A DNA stretch of 64,000 nt from Lachnotalea glycerini (GCF_003201285.1 NZ_QICS01000002.1:613316-677315); one strand, 5' to 3'. Counted from the first letter of the stretch, positions 53,433 through 62,089 are shown. Notes: generated by a model from the letters alone, not told the origin. Program-made: numbers and translations.

Positions 53433-55166
53433 ATGACAAAAAAAAATAGTTTTGAAAGATACTATAAATATATTAAACCATTTAAGACAAATTATATAAT
53501 ATTATTATCAATTTCGTTAATTTTATCAATAAGTACATTACCGGTACCATTACTTATTAGTGAAATAATAGATAATGCGATGAATGAGCAGAAAGTAAGA
53601 AGTATTGCGAATATAGGCATTATAATTTTAGCTATCTATATTGTAAAATCAATTTTGCAATATTATGTTAATAAAAAGCTAGCCAAAATTGGAAATGAAG
53701 TAAGTTTATCAATGCGTAGTAGTATTATCAAATATATAAATGAATTACCAATAAATTATATTGAAAGAACTGGTATTGGAAATTTAATATCATTAATCAT
53801 GAATGATGTTTCTGTTGTAAGTAATTTACTCACGACAACGATGATAAGTGATTTAATTAATAATACTTTTGTAATGATTTTTATTATTATAGTACTTTTT
53901 TTAATTAATTGGAAGTTAACATTAAGTGTGCTGATTATAGGACCGTTTTATTACTTTATTTCTAAAATTTTTAATAATAAAATTCGTAATATAAGTAAAA
54001 AAGTTCAGTCACAATCGGCAAATGTAATAATAGTGCTAACGGATATTTTATCAAATCAAAAAATAATTCGAGCTTATAATAGTCAACATAAATTTGAGAA
54101 AAAATTTACCGACACATTAAGGAAACTAACTAATTTACACAATGAAGCAAACGCTTTAAGCTTTATTGTTCAACAGCTTACATTTTTTTTTGTTAATGTA
54201 AGTCCATTAATCGTTTTTTGGTATGGAATATATTTAGTAACAAACGGAGAAATAAGTATTGGAATATTAGTTGCATTTTACCAATATGTTATCCAAGCGT
54301 ATTCGCCTTTTAGAATATTTATGAATTTTAATATACAATTTCAATCTGCATATGGTGCATTAAGTAGAATAGATGAATTATTTAATTTGCCACTTGAATT
54401 TAATTTTGAAGAACCAGAAATAAGGAATCAAATACAGGGAGATGTTAAATTTAAAGATATAAATTTTTCATATGAAGAGAAGTATACATTGAAAAATATA
54501 AATTTTTCAATTCGTAAAGGTGAATTTGTGGCAATTGTAGGACCTAGTGGTTCAGGAAAAACAACTATTACAAATTTAATAATGAGATTCTATGAACCAA
54601 ATGAAGGAAATATTTATTTTAACAATGTAAATAGTAGAAATATACATAAAAAATATTTGAGAAATCAAATAGGAATTGTTACACAAGAACCATATCTTTT
54701 TAATGCTACTATAGAAGAGAATATTTTATTATCTAAGCCAGACGCTACTAAGGAAGAAATTATTGGGGCTGCTAAGATGGCAAAAATTCATGACTATATA
54801 GAAAATCTTAAACAAGGATACGACACGATTGTAAATGAAAGAGGAACAAATTTATCAGGTGGGCAAAAGCAAAGGATAGCTCTTGCAAGAGTTTTTCTAC
54901 AAAAACCTAAGATTGTTATATTTGATGAAGCAACCTCCTCACTAGATTCTAATTTAGAAAAAATAATTCATGAAACTCTGTTTAAACTTTCTGGAAATTC
55001 AACTTGTATAGTAGTTTCCCATAGAATTGCTTCTGTATCGGCTGCTGACCAGATTCTAGTAATTGATAAGGGACAGGTTGTAGAGAGTGGAAAGCATATT
55101 GAACTTATGAACAATCAAGGTCTTTATTATGAATTATATAATAAACAAATAAAAGGGGATAGGTAA
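53433..55166 (+). CDS. ABC exporter, fused permease-ATPase
   Basis: 577-residue half-transporter of the MsbA/LmrA type. About six helices occupy residues 15-310. The ATPase domain has Walker A GPSGSGKTT, signature LSGGQKQR, Walker B VIFDEATSSLD and H-loop VVSHRIAS. No peptidase C39 domain is present, so leader removal depends on another protease, perhaps the S26-like gene next. The ATG at 53433 has AAAGG upstream. The likely cargo is the matured peptide from the precursor at 57304. Confidence 0.93.
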   Translation: MTKKNSFERYYKYIKPFKTNYIILLSISLILSISTLPVPLLISEIIDNAMNEQKVRSIANIGIIILAIYIVKSILQYYVNKKLAKIGNEVSLSMRSSIIKYINELPINYIERTGIGNLISLIMNDVSVVSNLLTTTMISDLINNTFVMIFIIIVLFLINWKLTLSVLIIGPFYYFISKIFNNKIRNISKKVQSQSANVIIVLTDILSNQKIIRAYNSQHKFEKKFTDTLRKLTNLHNEANALSFIVQQLTFFFVNVSPLIVFWYGIYLVTNGEISIGILVAFYQYVIQAYSPFRIFMNFNIQFQSAYGALSRIDELFNLPLEFNFEEPEIRNQIQGDVKFKDINFSYEEKYTLKNINFSIRKGEFVAIVGPSGSGKTTITNLIMRFYEPNEGNIYFNNVNSRNIHKKYLRNQIGIVTQEPYLFNATIEENILLSKPDATKEEIIGAAKMAKIHDYIENLKQGYDTIVNERGTNLSGGQKQRIALARVFLQKPKIVIFDEATSSLDSNLEKIIHETLFKLSGNSTCIVVSHRIASVSAADQILVIDKGQVVESGKHIELMNNQGLYYELYNKQIKGDR

Positions 55167-55502
55167 ATGCAAGATGGAAGATTTGACCTAGATAGTTCTT
55201 CAGCTAAAGATTTTATGTCTTTTCTATTTGAAAAAAAGAAGATAAATAAAATTAAAATTATTGGTAAAAGTATGGAACCAACAATTATGAAGGGTGAGGT
55301 TGTCCGTTTTGAAAATGATATAAGTAATTTGAAAGTAGGGGATATTGTTTTATTTTTTAATAAAGATCATTTAACTACTCATCGTATCTGTGAAATTATT
55401 CTTAATCATAATACTAAATATTACATAACTAGAGGTGATTCAGAGAACTCTGGAGTAGAAAAAATAAAGGAAGAGATTATTTTGGGAAAGGTACTTTTGT
55501 AA
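55167..55502 (+). CDS. S26/S24-type peptidase of RiPP cluster
   Basis: 111-residue peptidase related to signal peptidase I / LexA-type serine proteases. GKSMEPTIMKGE carries the likely nucleophile S35; VGDIVLFF and TTHRICEI follow, and TRGDSENSG matches a conserved box. The general-base position appears to be His (THRI) as in SipW-type enzymes rather than Lys. There is no clear N-terminal membrane helix, unusual for a signal peptidase. It abuts the exporter stop codon. Small S24/S26 proteins occur in several RiPP clusters, where they may cut the leader. Confidence 0.8.
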   Translation: MQDGRFDLDSSSAKDFMSFLFEKKKINKIKIIGKSMEPTIMKGEVVRFENDISNLKVGDIVLFFNKDHLTTHRICEIILNHNTKYYITRGDSENSGVEKIKEEIILGKVLL

Positions 55503-55524
55503 GTTATTGTTGGAGGAAGAGAGA

Positions 55525-55800
55525 ATGGAAGTAAACAAGCAATATAAAGTTAAATCATGTGTTCAATTAAGAAAGACGAATTTAGAGGGATTAGTTTTTG
55601 ATAGCGAAAAAAATAAAATGCATATATTGAATTTAACTGCTTTTGATGTTCTTGAATTATTAAATGAAGATAAAAGTATCAATGACATTGCTATATTAAT
55701 GCAGGAAAAGTATGAGGTAGACTTTATTAGAATTAAAAATGATATCTATAATATAGTAGAAGAATTTGAGAAGTTAGGCTTAATACTAAGCATGTCTTAG
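55525..55800 (+). CDS. PqqD-like RiPP recognition element
   Basis: 91-residue protein of the PqqD/RRE type: an N-terminal beta part (YKVKSCVQLRKTNLEGLVFD, KMHILNLTAFDVLELLN) followed by helices (SINDIAILMQEKYEVD, IVEEFEKLGLI). RREs bind the leader peptide and present it to the maturase. The ATG at 55525 has GGAGGAAGAG upstream. It lies directly before the radical SAM gene, its expected partner. Confidence 0.88.
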   Translation: MEVNKQYKVKSCVQLRKTNLEGLVFDSEKNKMHILNLTAFDVLELLNEDKSINDIAILMQEKYEVDFIRIKNDIYNIVEEFEKLGLILSMS

Positions 55801-55810
55801 GGAGGAATAT

Positions 55811-57259
55811 ATGGAGACGCATTATAATTCATCTACAAAATATACAGAGTATACTAGCAATAGTAATGATTTGGATATTGTAAGGACTGAAAAATATAAT
55901 ATAATTATTAATTCAGTTACTGGAGGATGGGCAGAAGTTAAAGATAGTGAACTAGCATTATTGATGTTTGGGGAATCCTTTTACGATATGAATTTCGGAG
56001 AAAAAGCGTATCAAGCAGGGTTGATAAAAAAGAATGGTTCTTATATTTTTGATTTAAACGAAGTTAATCATTCTATTAATAAGCTTTATATGTTTGAGTT
56101 TAGAGTGACAGATATGTGTAATTTAAATTGCATATATTGTAGTAGCGAAGCTTGCAATAGTAATAGTGAAAGACCAAATCTTAAAATAGCTTACCAATGG
56201 GTAGACAGAGTCTATGAATATATTAAAGAAAAAAAAGTAAGGTCGGTTTCAATAGAATTTACAGGTGGTGAACCATTACTATTTACAGAGTATCTTGAGG
56301 AATTAATAAATTATGCCAGTACAAAATTTCAACAAATCACTGGATTGAATGTTAATTATGTTATATGTACTAATGGAACTTTATTGGAAGATAAGCATAT
56401 TAATTTACTAAAAAAAATAAAAAATCGTGCAATACAAGTCAGTTTAGATGGCAGTAGTGAAATTAATGACAAACAAAGGCCATATCATTCAGGAAAAGGA
56501 AGCTATGATATTGTAACCAAAAATATTGATATATTAAGACAAAATAATATTAAAGTTAATACGGTTGCGTCAGTCATTACAAAAGATTCGCAAGATAACA
56601 TTCCAGAAATAGCTAAATTGATTTTAGATATAGGGTGTGAAAAAATGACACTACAGCCAATGTGTCAGGTGGGAAGAGCTTCTAGGGAAAAGAGACTTGT
56701 TTTAGATGGGAAGATCTATGTGGATAAAATATTTGAGGCTATTGATCAAGTGATTTTACCATATTGGAAAACTCATAAGCGAAGAATATTTATTAGAAAT
56801 TTATCTATTACGTACGCATATCTGCTTAAACCTTGGAGAAAATACATGTGTCAAAGATGCCCATGTGGATCTGGTATTAATATCATTTCAACGGATTATA
56901 AAGGTAATGTATATGGGTGCAATACGGGACCTTTTGACGATTGCACTATTTTTGGTAATATTACAGATAGCAGTTTTACAGAATGTTTAAATTCAAAAAA
57001 CGCAAAAAAGTTTAGAAATCGAAATTTAAATAATATTGAAGAATGTAATCGATGTGAAGTTAAGGCTTTTTGTCAGGGTGGCTGCCCTAAAAGTGCATTG
57101 TCAATTTATCATGATATAAATAAGCCAGGAGATATTTGTGAAATAAACAAGTATTTAATTATAAAGGCAATGGAGAGTCTGATTGAAGAAAGGTATCCAA
57201 AAGATATGATCCTTGGAATGGCGAAATCATTTCTATTTGAGGATGTTGAAACAATCTAA
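55811..57259 (+). CDS. Radical SAM/SPASM peptide maturase
   Basis: 482-residue Fe-S enzyme predicted to modify the precursor peptide. The first 90 residues form a separate N-terminal region. The radical SAM cluster is CNLNCIYC (C103, C107, C110), with EFTGGEPL and VSLDGSSE. The SPASM region near residues 350-445 has CQRCPCGSG, GNVYGCNTG and CNRCEVKAFCQGGCP, for two auxiliary [4Fe-4S] clusters. Such enzymes form C-C, C-S or ether crosslinks in RiPPs. GGAGG precedes the ATG. The short precursor gene follows 45 bases later. Confidence 0.93.
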   Translation: METHYNSSTKYTEYTSNSNDLDIVRTEKYNIIINSVTGGWAEVKDSELALLMFGESFYDMNFGEKAYQAGLIKKNGSYIFDLNEVNHSINKLYMFEFRVTDMCNLNCIYCSSEACNSNSERPNLKIAYQWVDRVYEYIKEKKVRSVSIEFTGGEPLLFTEYLEELINYASTKFQQITGLNVNYVICTNGTLLEDKHINLLKKIKNRAIQVSLDGSSEINDKQRPYHSGKGSYDIVTKNIDILRQNNIKVNTVASVITKDSQDNIPEIAKLILDIGCEKMTLQPMCQVGRASREKRLVLDGKIYVDKIFEAIDQVILPYWKTHKRRIFIRNLSITYAYLLKPWRKYMCQRCPCGSGINIISTDYKGNVYGCNTGPFDDCTIFGNITDSSFTECLNSKNAKKFRNRNLNNIEECNRCEVKAFCQGGCPKSALSIYHDINKPGDICEINKYLIIKAMESLIEERYPKDMILGMAKSFLFEDVETI

Positions 57260-57303
57260 ATTAATAATCTATAGATTGAAAAAAATACTAGGAGGTGAAG
57301 GAT

Positions 57304-57420
57304 ATGTACGTTACACCAGAAGTCAAGAAAACTGTTGAGGTTAAAGATTTTATTGAAGAAGTTACAGTTGTGAGTGATGCTTGGTCTCATTCAAGTCATT
57401 GGAACCATTCATCTAAGTAA
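57304..57420 (+). CDS. RiPP precursor peptide, W/H/S-rich core
   Basis: 38-residue peptide, MYVTPEVKKTVEVKDFIEEV as the leader start, core SDAWSHSSHWNHSSK. AGGAGGTGA lies 4-6 bases before the ATG, the best ribosome site in the cluster. The core has two Trp and three His, each followed by Ser or Asn at nearby positions: W27-S-H, H29-S-S, H32-W-N, W33-N-H, H35-S-S. The leader is Val/Glu/Lys-rich and has no Cys. Position just after the radical SAM/SPASM gene and just before a strong hairpin is usual for a RiPP precursor. It matches no named class I can be sure of; aromatic three-residue cyclophanes are a hypothesis. Confidence 0.8.
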   Translation: MYVTPEVKKTVEVKDFIEEVTVVSDAWSHSSHWNHSSK

Positions 57421-57433
57421 TAACTAGCAGAAC

Positions 57434-57475
57434 TATATGCCATAGATTTGAATATTAATTCGTCTATGGCATATA
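57434..57475 (+). terminator. Hairpin after RiPP precursor
   Basis: TATATGCCATAGA pairs perfectly with TCTATGGCATATA, 13 bp, with a 16-base loop. AT-rich sequence but no T run follows, so it is probably a partial terminator or stabiliser that lets the precursor be expressed more than the genes after it. Confidence 0.65.
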
Positions 57476-57528
57476 AAATATAAACTAAAATATTAAAAGC
57501 AGTAGTAGATAGAAAAGGGGATGAGAGT

Positions 57529-58479
57529 TTGAAGACATTAACCATTAATGTACATTATCAATGTAATGCTAAATGCATTTTTTGTGTAGTGGGTATACCC
57601 GATAAAGTGAAAGAAGAAAAGTGTCTGTCGCTAGATGCGATTTATCAAGAATTGCAAAAAGGAATAGAAAAGGGTTGCGATTCTTTGTGTCTCTCAGGTG
57701 GGGAACCGACTATTTATGATGGAATTATTAATGTTGTCAGCAAGGCTAAGCAATTAGGGTATAAAAGAATTGAGATAAAAACAAACGGAATTAAATTGTC
57801 AGATAAAGAGTTGGTTAAAGACTTTTCAGAAGCTGGAGTTGATATATTTTGTATATCAGTACAAGGACATAATACAAAAATACATGATAATGTTGTTGGC
57901 GTGCCAGGTGCATTTTCTCATTTATTGAAAGCAGTAGAGCATGTCAAGAATGAAAATAAAATCTTGTATACTCCAACATGTATACAAATAGCTAATTATA
58001 AATATCTCCCAGATATAGCCGAATTTTATAAAACTATAAATTCAGATATTATTTGTCCCACTTTTATAGAACCAAGTGGAAGTGCTAATATAAATTTTGC
58101 TGATGTTGTACCCATGTACAGTCAAGTCATTCCATATTTATATAAGGCAATAGAAATTATAAACGAGACTAATATAAAGTGGAATCTACATGGCTTTCCA
58201 CTTTGTATGATAAAAGATTATGAATCTAAATCGCTTGATGTGGTTGATAAAACAGATGTTTTGGCTGGTACAGATATTGATAATTATTCAGATTATGAGA
58301 AAGTTACCTATCGTAAAAAGGAACTAAAATGTAATAAATGTAGCTTAAACATAATTTGTAACGGACCTTGGAAGTCGTATGTAGATAAATATGGATTTAA
58401 TGAATTCCAAATAAATGTGAATTCATTAACTGAGATTTTTCCACCTCAAATCTTAATTAGAAAATTTTTTGTACATTAG
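57529..58479 (+). CDS. Second radical SAM protein of RiPP cluster
   Basis: 316-residue radical SAM protein starting at a TTG with GGGGATGAG upstream. The cluster motif CNAKCIFC (C12, C16, C19) is at the very N-terminus, and SGGEPTIYD follows. A C-terminal CNKCSLNIICNGPWKSY provides three cysteines of a twitch or short SPASM domain. It lacks the long N-terminal region of the first enzyme, so its role may be a second, different modification. The hairpin upstream separates it from the precursor gene. Confidence 0.88.
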   Translation: MKTLTINVHYQCNAKCIFCVVGIPDKVKEEKCLSLDAIYQELQKGIEKGCDSLCLSGGEPTIYDGIINVVSKAKQLGYKRIEIKTNGIKLSDKELVKDFSEAGVDIFCISVQGHNTKIHDNVVGVPGAFSHLLKAVEHVKNENKILYTPTCIQIANYKYLPDIAEFYKTINSDIICPTFIEPSGSANINFADVVPMYSQVIPYLYKAIEIINETNIKWNLHGFPLCMIKDYESKSLDVVDKTDVLAGTDIDNYSDYEKVTYRKKELKCNKCSLNIICNGPWKSYVDKYGFNEFQINVNSLTEIFPPQILIRKFFVH

Positions 58480-58537
58480 ACATTTAGTAATTTGTTAAAA
58501 GTAATTAGAAGAATTTGGGATAAAGAGGTGGAATAAG

Positions 58538-59065
58538 ATGGATGATACAAGAATAAGCTTGAGAGCAGTTAAAAATGAAGATATATCAGATATTTACGAA
58601 TTATATCGAAATAAAAAAATAGTATATAATAATGGCATTGCATTTGGATTGTATAGCGAAAATTTTTTAAAACTTGCATTGATTGATAAAAATTTGCTAT
58701 CTAAAAATGTAACATTGATTGCTGAAGATGACGGTACAATGATTGGTATTATTTATTATGAATGCAGCAAGCCAATGATGACTGGAGTGGCTATATCGAT
58801 TATTATTAATACAATTAACAATTATGAGAAGTATTATATTCAAGTTTTATTATCTTTTATGAATTATGTATTTAAACAACAAAATTATTATAGAATTACT
58901 ATATATATATCAGAATTAGTAATAATTAGGAATAAAGAATTGATTACTAAAATGGAAGAAAATGGATTTTTAAAAGAGGGAATTTTAAAAGAAGAAAGAT
59001 ATATTAATGGTAAATTTTACGATACCTATATTATGGGTGTAACTAGAGAGGATAAGGTAAGATGA
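58538..59065 (+). CDS. GNAT acetyltransferase (RimJ/RimL type)
   Basis: 175-residue GNAT-fold protein: ISLRAVKNEDISDIYELYRN start, beta-strand TLIAEDDGTMIGIIYYE, and LKEERYINGKFYDTYIMGV at the end, as in RimJ-type enzymes. The usual acetyl-CoA loop is weakly conserved, so activity is uncertain. Overlaps the next GNAT gene by 4 bases. It could acetylate the peptide, for tailoring or self-protection, but other targets are possible. Confidence 0.8.
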   Translation: MDDTRISLRAVKNEDISDIYELYRNKKIVYNNGIAFGLYSENFLKLALIDKNLLSKNVTLIAEDDGTMIGIIYYECSKPMMTGVAISIIINTINNYEKYYIQVLLSFMNYVFKQQNYYRITIYISELVIIRNKELITKMEENGFLKEGILKEERYINGKFYDTYIMGVTREDKVR

Positions 59066-59604
59066 TTAGACAAGGGAGAGTATATTTGCGAGCGTTTGAA
59101 GAAAAAGATATGAAAAAAATATGGGAATGGAAAAACAATGAAAACTTAGCAAGATATGAATCCTCTAATCCTTTTATAACAATGTCTGAAAAGGAGATCG
59201 AAAAAGCTTATATCAATAGTTCAGGAAAGAATTGTTATGCCATTTGCTTAAAATCAAATGATGAATTGATTGGTGAAGTATCATTTTGGTATCCAAATAT
59301 TCTAAATCAAAGTACTGTAGAACTAGGGGTATCAATCGAAGAGGAAAAATGTAAATATGGTTATGGAATAGAGGCAACCGTTGCGCTTTTTAAAATTATT
59401 TTTAATAATATTTTAATTAATCGAATTAGCTTTTGTATAGGTAGTCATAATTTTTATAGTAAAGGACCATTAGAAAAGCTATTCAATTGTGATGGAATCA
59501 TTAAGAATGATAGGCTTATTGATGGAAAATATTATGATACTTACATATATGGTTTTTTAAGAAAGGATTATGATAGAATTATTCATGATATTTTAAAACT
59601 ATAA
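59062..59604 (+). CDS. GNAT acetyltransferase, second copy
   Basis: 180-residue GNAT protein: RVYLRAFEEKDMKKIWEWKNNE, ELGVSIEEEKCKYGYGIEATVALFKIIF with the acetyl-CoA-binding region, and DRLIDGKYYDTYIYGFL. Same overall plan as the previous gene, but sequences differ a lot. The ATG overlaps the preceding stop. It is the last gene of the cluster. Confidence 0.85.
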   Translation: MIRQGRVYLRAFEEKDMKKIWEWKNNENLARYESSNPFITMSEKEIEKAYINSSGKNCYAICLKSNDELIGEVSFWYPNILNQSTVELGVSIEEEKCKYGYGIEATVALFKIIFNNILINRISFCIGSHNFYSKGPLEKLFNCDGIIKNDRLIDGKYYDTYIYGFLRKDYDRIIHDILKL

Positions 59605-59931
59605 ATATGGAAAGAAATAAAAAATATTTGAAAAATTCAAATATATCAGCCTGAGTCGAAATATGTTGTTACATTTTTACAAATTTATTAAAGAAAGTCA
59701 AGTTTCACGTTTTATAATTTGAATAATTGTGGTAGAATGAAATAGTTCTTAAATTAGCAAATAGTATAAAATGTTGTAAAAAATACATAGTATAAATATT
59801 TTATAAATTGTATTTTTAAAAATTATAAGTAGAAAAACTACCATACAAATAGAAGTTAGTATAATTCTAAAACTTGGTTTTATACTTATAGGGACTAAAG
59901 TGTGAAGAAGTATGTATAGGAGAAGAGGAAA
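59605..59931. other. Intergenic region before flavodiiron gene
   Basis: About 330 very AT-rich bases. A hairpin ATATTTGAA/TTCAAATAT at 59624-59644 has no T run. TGGTAGAAT at 59730-59738 resembles an extended -10, and TATAAT at 59860-59865 has no good -35. Nothing else is identified. Confidence 0.45.
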
Positions 59932-61080
59932 GTGAATAAAATTACTGAGTCAATATTATATGTAGGTTGTAACGATAAGGATTTAGATTTATTTGAAGGA
60001 CAATATAGTGTTCCGAATGGCATATCTTATAATTCATATGTTATTTTAGATGAAAAGGTTGCTGTAATGGATACAGCGGATAAAAGAGTAACAGATGAAT
60101 GGATGAGACAGCTTGAGGAGGCACTAAATGGCAGAGTGGTAGATTTTCTGATTGTATCACATATGGAACCTGATCATGCGGCTAATATAAAAACCATAGT
60201 AGAAAGATATCCGAATCTTAAAATAGTAGGAAATGCTAAAACTTTTAATTTGATATCACAATTTTTTGATATAGATATTTCGAAACGTAAAATAGAAGTG
60301 AAAGAAAGTGATACGCTAAATCTAGGAAATCATACCTTACAATTTTTTATGGCACCAATGGTGCATTGGCCGGAAGTAATGGTTACCTATGAACAAAGTG
60401 AAAAGATATTATTTTCAGCAGATGCATTTGGAAAATTTGGTGTACTAAATATAGAAGATAATTGGATAGAAGAGGCAAGACGCTATTATTTTAATATAGT
60501 AGGAAAATATGGTGCCCCAGTTCAAACTTTGCTAAAGAAAGCAGCTAATTTGGAAATCGCAATGATTTGCCCATTACACGGACCTGTTTTAAAAGAGGGT
60601 TTAGAATATTACCTTGATAAATATAATACATGGAGTAAGTATGAAGCCGAAGAGGAAGGTATACTTGTAGCCTATGCATCTATTTATGGCAATACTGCAA
60701 ATGCGGCTATAAAAATTGCTGAATTATTAAATTCTAAAGGGAAAAAAGCTGTTTTAATTGATTTAGCAAGAACAGATAAATCAAGAGCATTGGAATATGC
60801 ATTTATGTATAGTAAGATGGTGGTAGCAGCATCCTCCTATGATGCAAGCGTATTTCCATGTATGCATGAATTTTTATTGCGTTTACAGCATAAGAATTAT
60901 CAAAATAGATCCGTAGCTATTATAGAAAATGGTTCATGGGCGCCATCAGCAGGCAGAGTGATGAAAGAATTAATCAGTACCATGAAAAATGTAGAGATTT
61001 ATGATACACTGATTTCAATCAAGTCAACCATGAATGAAGAAAATATAAAACAGATAGAAGAATTAGCAGAGCGATTCTAG
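59932..61080 (+). CDS. Flavodiiron protein (FprA/A-type flavoprotein)
   Basis: 382-residue soluble O2 or NO reductase. An N-terminal metallo-beta-lactamase domain carries the diiron ligands in HMEPDHAANIK (H77, E79, D81, H82), HWPEVMVTYE, SADAFGKFG and CPLHGP. A C-terminal flavodoxin domain has the FMN loop YASIYGNTANAA. Class A: no rubredoxin fused. GTG start with AGGAAAG upstream. It protects anaerobes from oxygen. Followed by a terminator. Confidence 0.93.
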   Translation: MNKITESILYVGCNDKDLDLFEGQYSVPNGISYNSYVILDEKVAVMDTADKRVTDEWMRQLEEALNGRVVDFLIVSHMEPDHAANIKTIVERYPNLKIVGNAKTFNLISQFFDIDISKRKIEVKESDTLNLGNHTLQFFMAPMVHWPEVMVTYEQSEKILFSADAFGKFGVLNIEDNWIEEARRYYFNIVGKYGAPVQTLLKKAANLEIAMICPLHGPVLKEGLEYYLDKYNTWSKYEAEEEGILVAYASIYGNTANAAIKIAELLNSKGKKAVLIDLARTDKSRALEYAFMYSKMVVAASSYDASVFPCMHEFLLRLQHKNYQNRSVAIIENGSWAPSAGRVMKELISTMKNVEIYDTLISIKSTMNEENIKQIEELAERF

Positions 61081-61091
61081 ATTAAGTAAAG

Positions 61092-61127
61092 TCCATACTA
61101 GCATTTTAGTGCTAATATGGATTTCTT
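61092..61127 (+). terminator. Terminator after flavodiiron gene
   Basis: TCCATACTAGCA pairs with TGCTAATATGGA (one G-U) across a TTTTAG loop, followed by TTTCTTT. Confidence 0.85.
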
Positions 61128-61129
61128 TA

Positions 61130-61184
61130 TTTCATAGGGAAGACCTTGTTGTGGTAACGTATAAAATCTTTGATTCCTATGAAA
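61130..61184. repeat. Palindrome-ended repeat, copy 2
   Basis: 55 bases from TTTCATAGGGAAGACCTTGT to GATTCCTATGAAA. It is homologous to copy 1 at 52681-52733. A weaker third resemblance (ATAGGAAACGCTTGTTATTG) starts near 61316. Confidence 0.7.
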
Positions 61185-61189
61185 TAAAA

Positions 61190-61330
61190 CACAATGCGCA
61201 CGAATGCAAGAGGAAAATGTCACTGTGTGACTGCATTCGGCGCTGGAAAGCGGTCAAGTCCCTCATGAGTGAGGGATTAAGGAGCAGATGCGGACTTGTC
61301 TGCTTTCTTGCTTTAATAGGAAACGCTTGT
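61190..61330. other. Structured non-coding element of higher GC
   Basis: GCGC plus CGAATGCA (61196-61208) pairs with TGCATTCG plus GCGC (61232-61243); CCCTCA/TGAGGG forms a tetraloop hairpin at 61260-61275; GCAGAT/GTCTGC pairs at 61284-61303. GC content is visibly above the surroundings. An open frame here has no ribosome site and no protein-like pattern. Possibly a dispersed repeat or small RNA; I cannot name it. Confidence 0.45.
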
Positions 61331-61372
61331 TATTGTAATATAGTAAAGTTATAAGGAGTTAGCTGGTGAGAA

Positions 61373-62089
61373 ATGTTTTTAAATTATAATTCAACAACAA
61401 TAGAATATGATATCATAAGAAGTAATCGAAAGACCATATCCATATCAATTTTGCCTGCAAAAAAGGTAATAGTCAGGGCACCAAGCGGCTTGTCTGATAA
61501 TATTATTGGGTATATGGTAGAAAAAAAAGCTGATTGGATTTATAAAAAAATAGCGTATATGCCAGATTACAAAACAGATAAATCTCAAAAAAACTGTGAA
61601 AATGGGGATAAGCTTTTTTACAGAGGAATTGAATATCAACTTCATATTGTTAAAGATAACAGGATAAAAGATTATAAAATTGAATTGGACAATAATAAAC
61701 TAACTATATTTATTAATTCAAACATACAAAAGAGTATTCCACAAATATTAGTAAGCTGGTATAAGCAGAAGGCAAAAGAATTAGTGAATGAAAGGATTAC
61801 ATATTATAAACACTTTTTTAATAAGAAGATTAACAAAATCACAATAAAAAATCAAAAAAGACGTTGGGGAAGTTGCAGTAGTTTGGGTAATTTGAATTTT
61901 AACTTTAGAATTGCTATGCTTCCTGATACAATGCTTGATTATATTATTGTACATGAAATGTGCCATTTAATATATTTGAATCATTCTAAGGATTTTTGGA
62001 GAAGTGTAGAAGCCATTCTGCCAGACTATAAAGCAAGAGAGCAATGGATTAAACTCAATACAGCGATGTACGATTTTGGAAATTTATAA
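61373..62089 (+). CDS. YgjP/M48-type zinc metallopeptidase (DUF45)
   Basis: 238-residue soluble protein of the YgjP/SprT-like family. The zinc motif HEMCHLIYLNHSKDFW provides HExxH and the third His. KVIVRAPSGL, KKADWIYKKI and QKRRWGSCSSLGNLNFN are the family signatures. It is of the usual length. No neighbour suggests a substrate. Confidence 0.9.
   Translation: MFLNYNSTTIEYDIIRSNRKTISISILPAKKVIVRAPSGLSDNIIGYMVEKKADWIYKKIAYMPDYKTDKSQKNCENGDKLFYRGIEYQLHIVKDNRIKDYKIELDNNKLTIFINSNIQKSIPQILVSWYKQKAKELVNERITYYKHFFNKKINKITIKNQKRRWGSCSSLGNLNFNFRIAMLPDTMLDYIIVHEMCHLIYLNHSKDFWRSVEAILPDYKAREQWIKLNTAMYDFGNL

Noticed and set aside
57304..57420. Precursor as a sactipeptide, ranthipeptide or SCIFF peptide
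   Set aside because: The peptide has no cysteine, which those classes need for their thioether links.
61109..61354. 81-codon open frame after the flavodiiron gene
   Set aside because: No ribosome site, unusual Cys/Arg-rich composition, and it runs through the terminator tail, the repeat copy and several hairpins. It is better explained as structured non-coding DNA.
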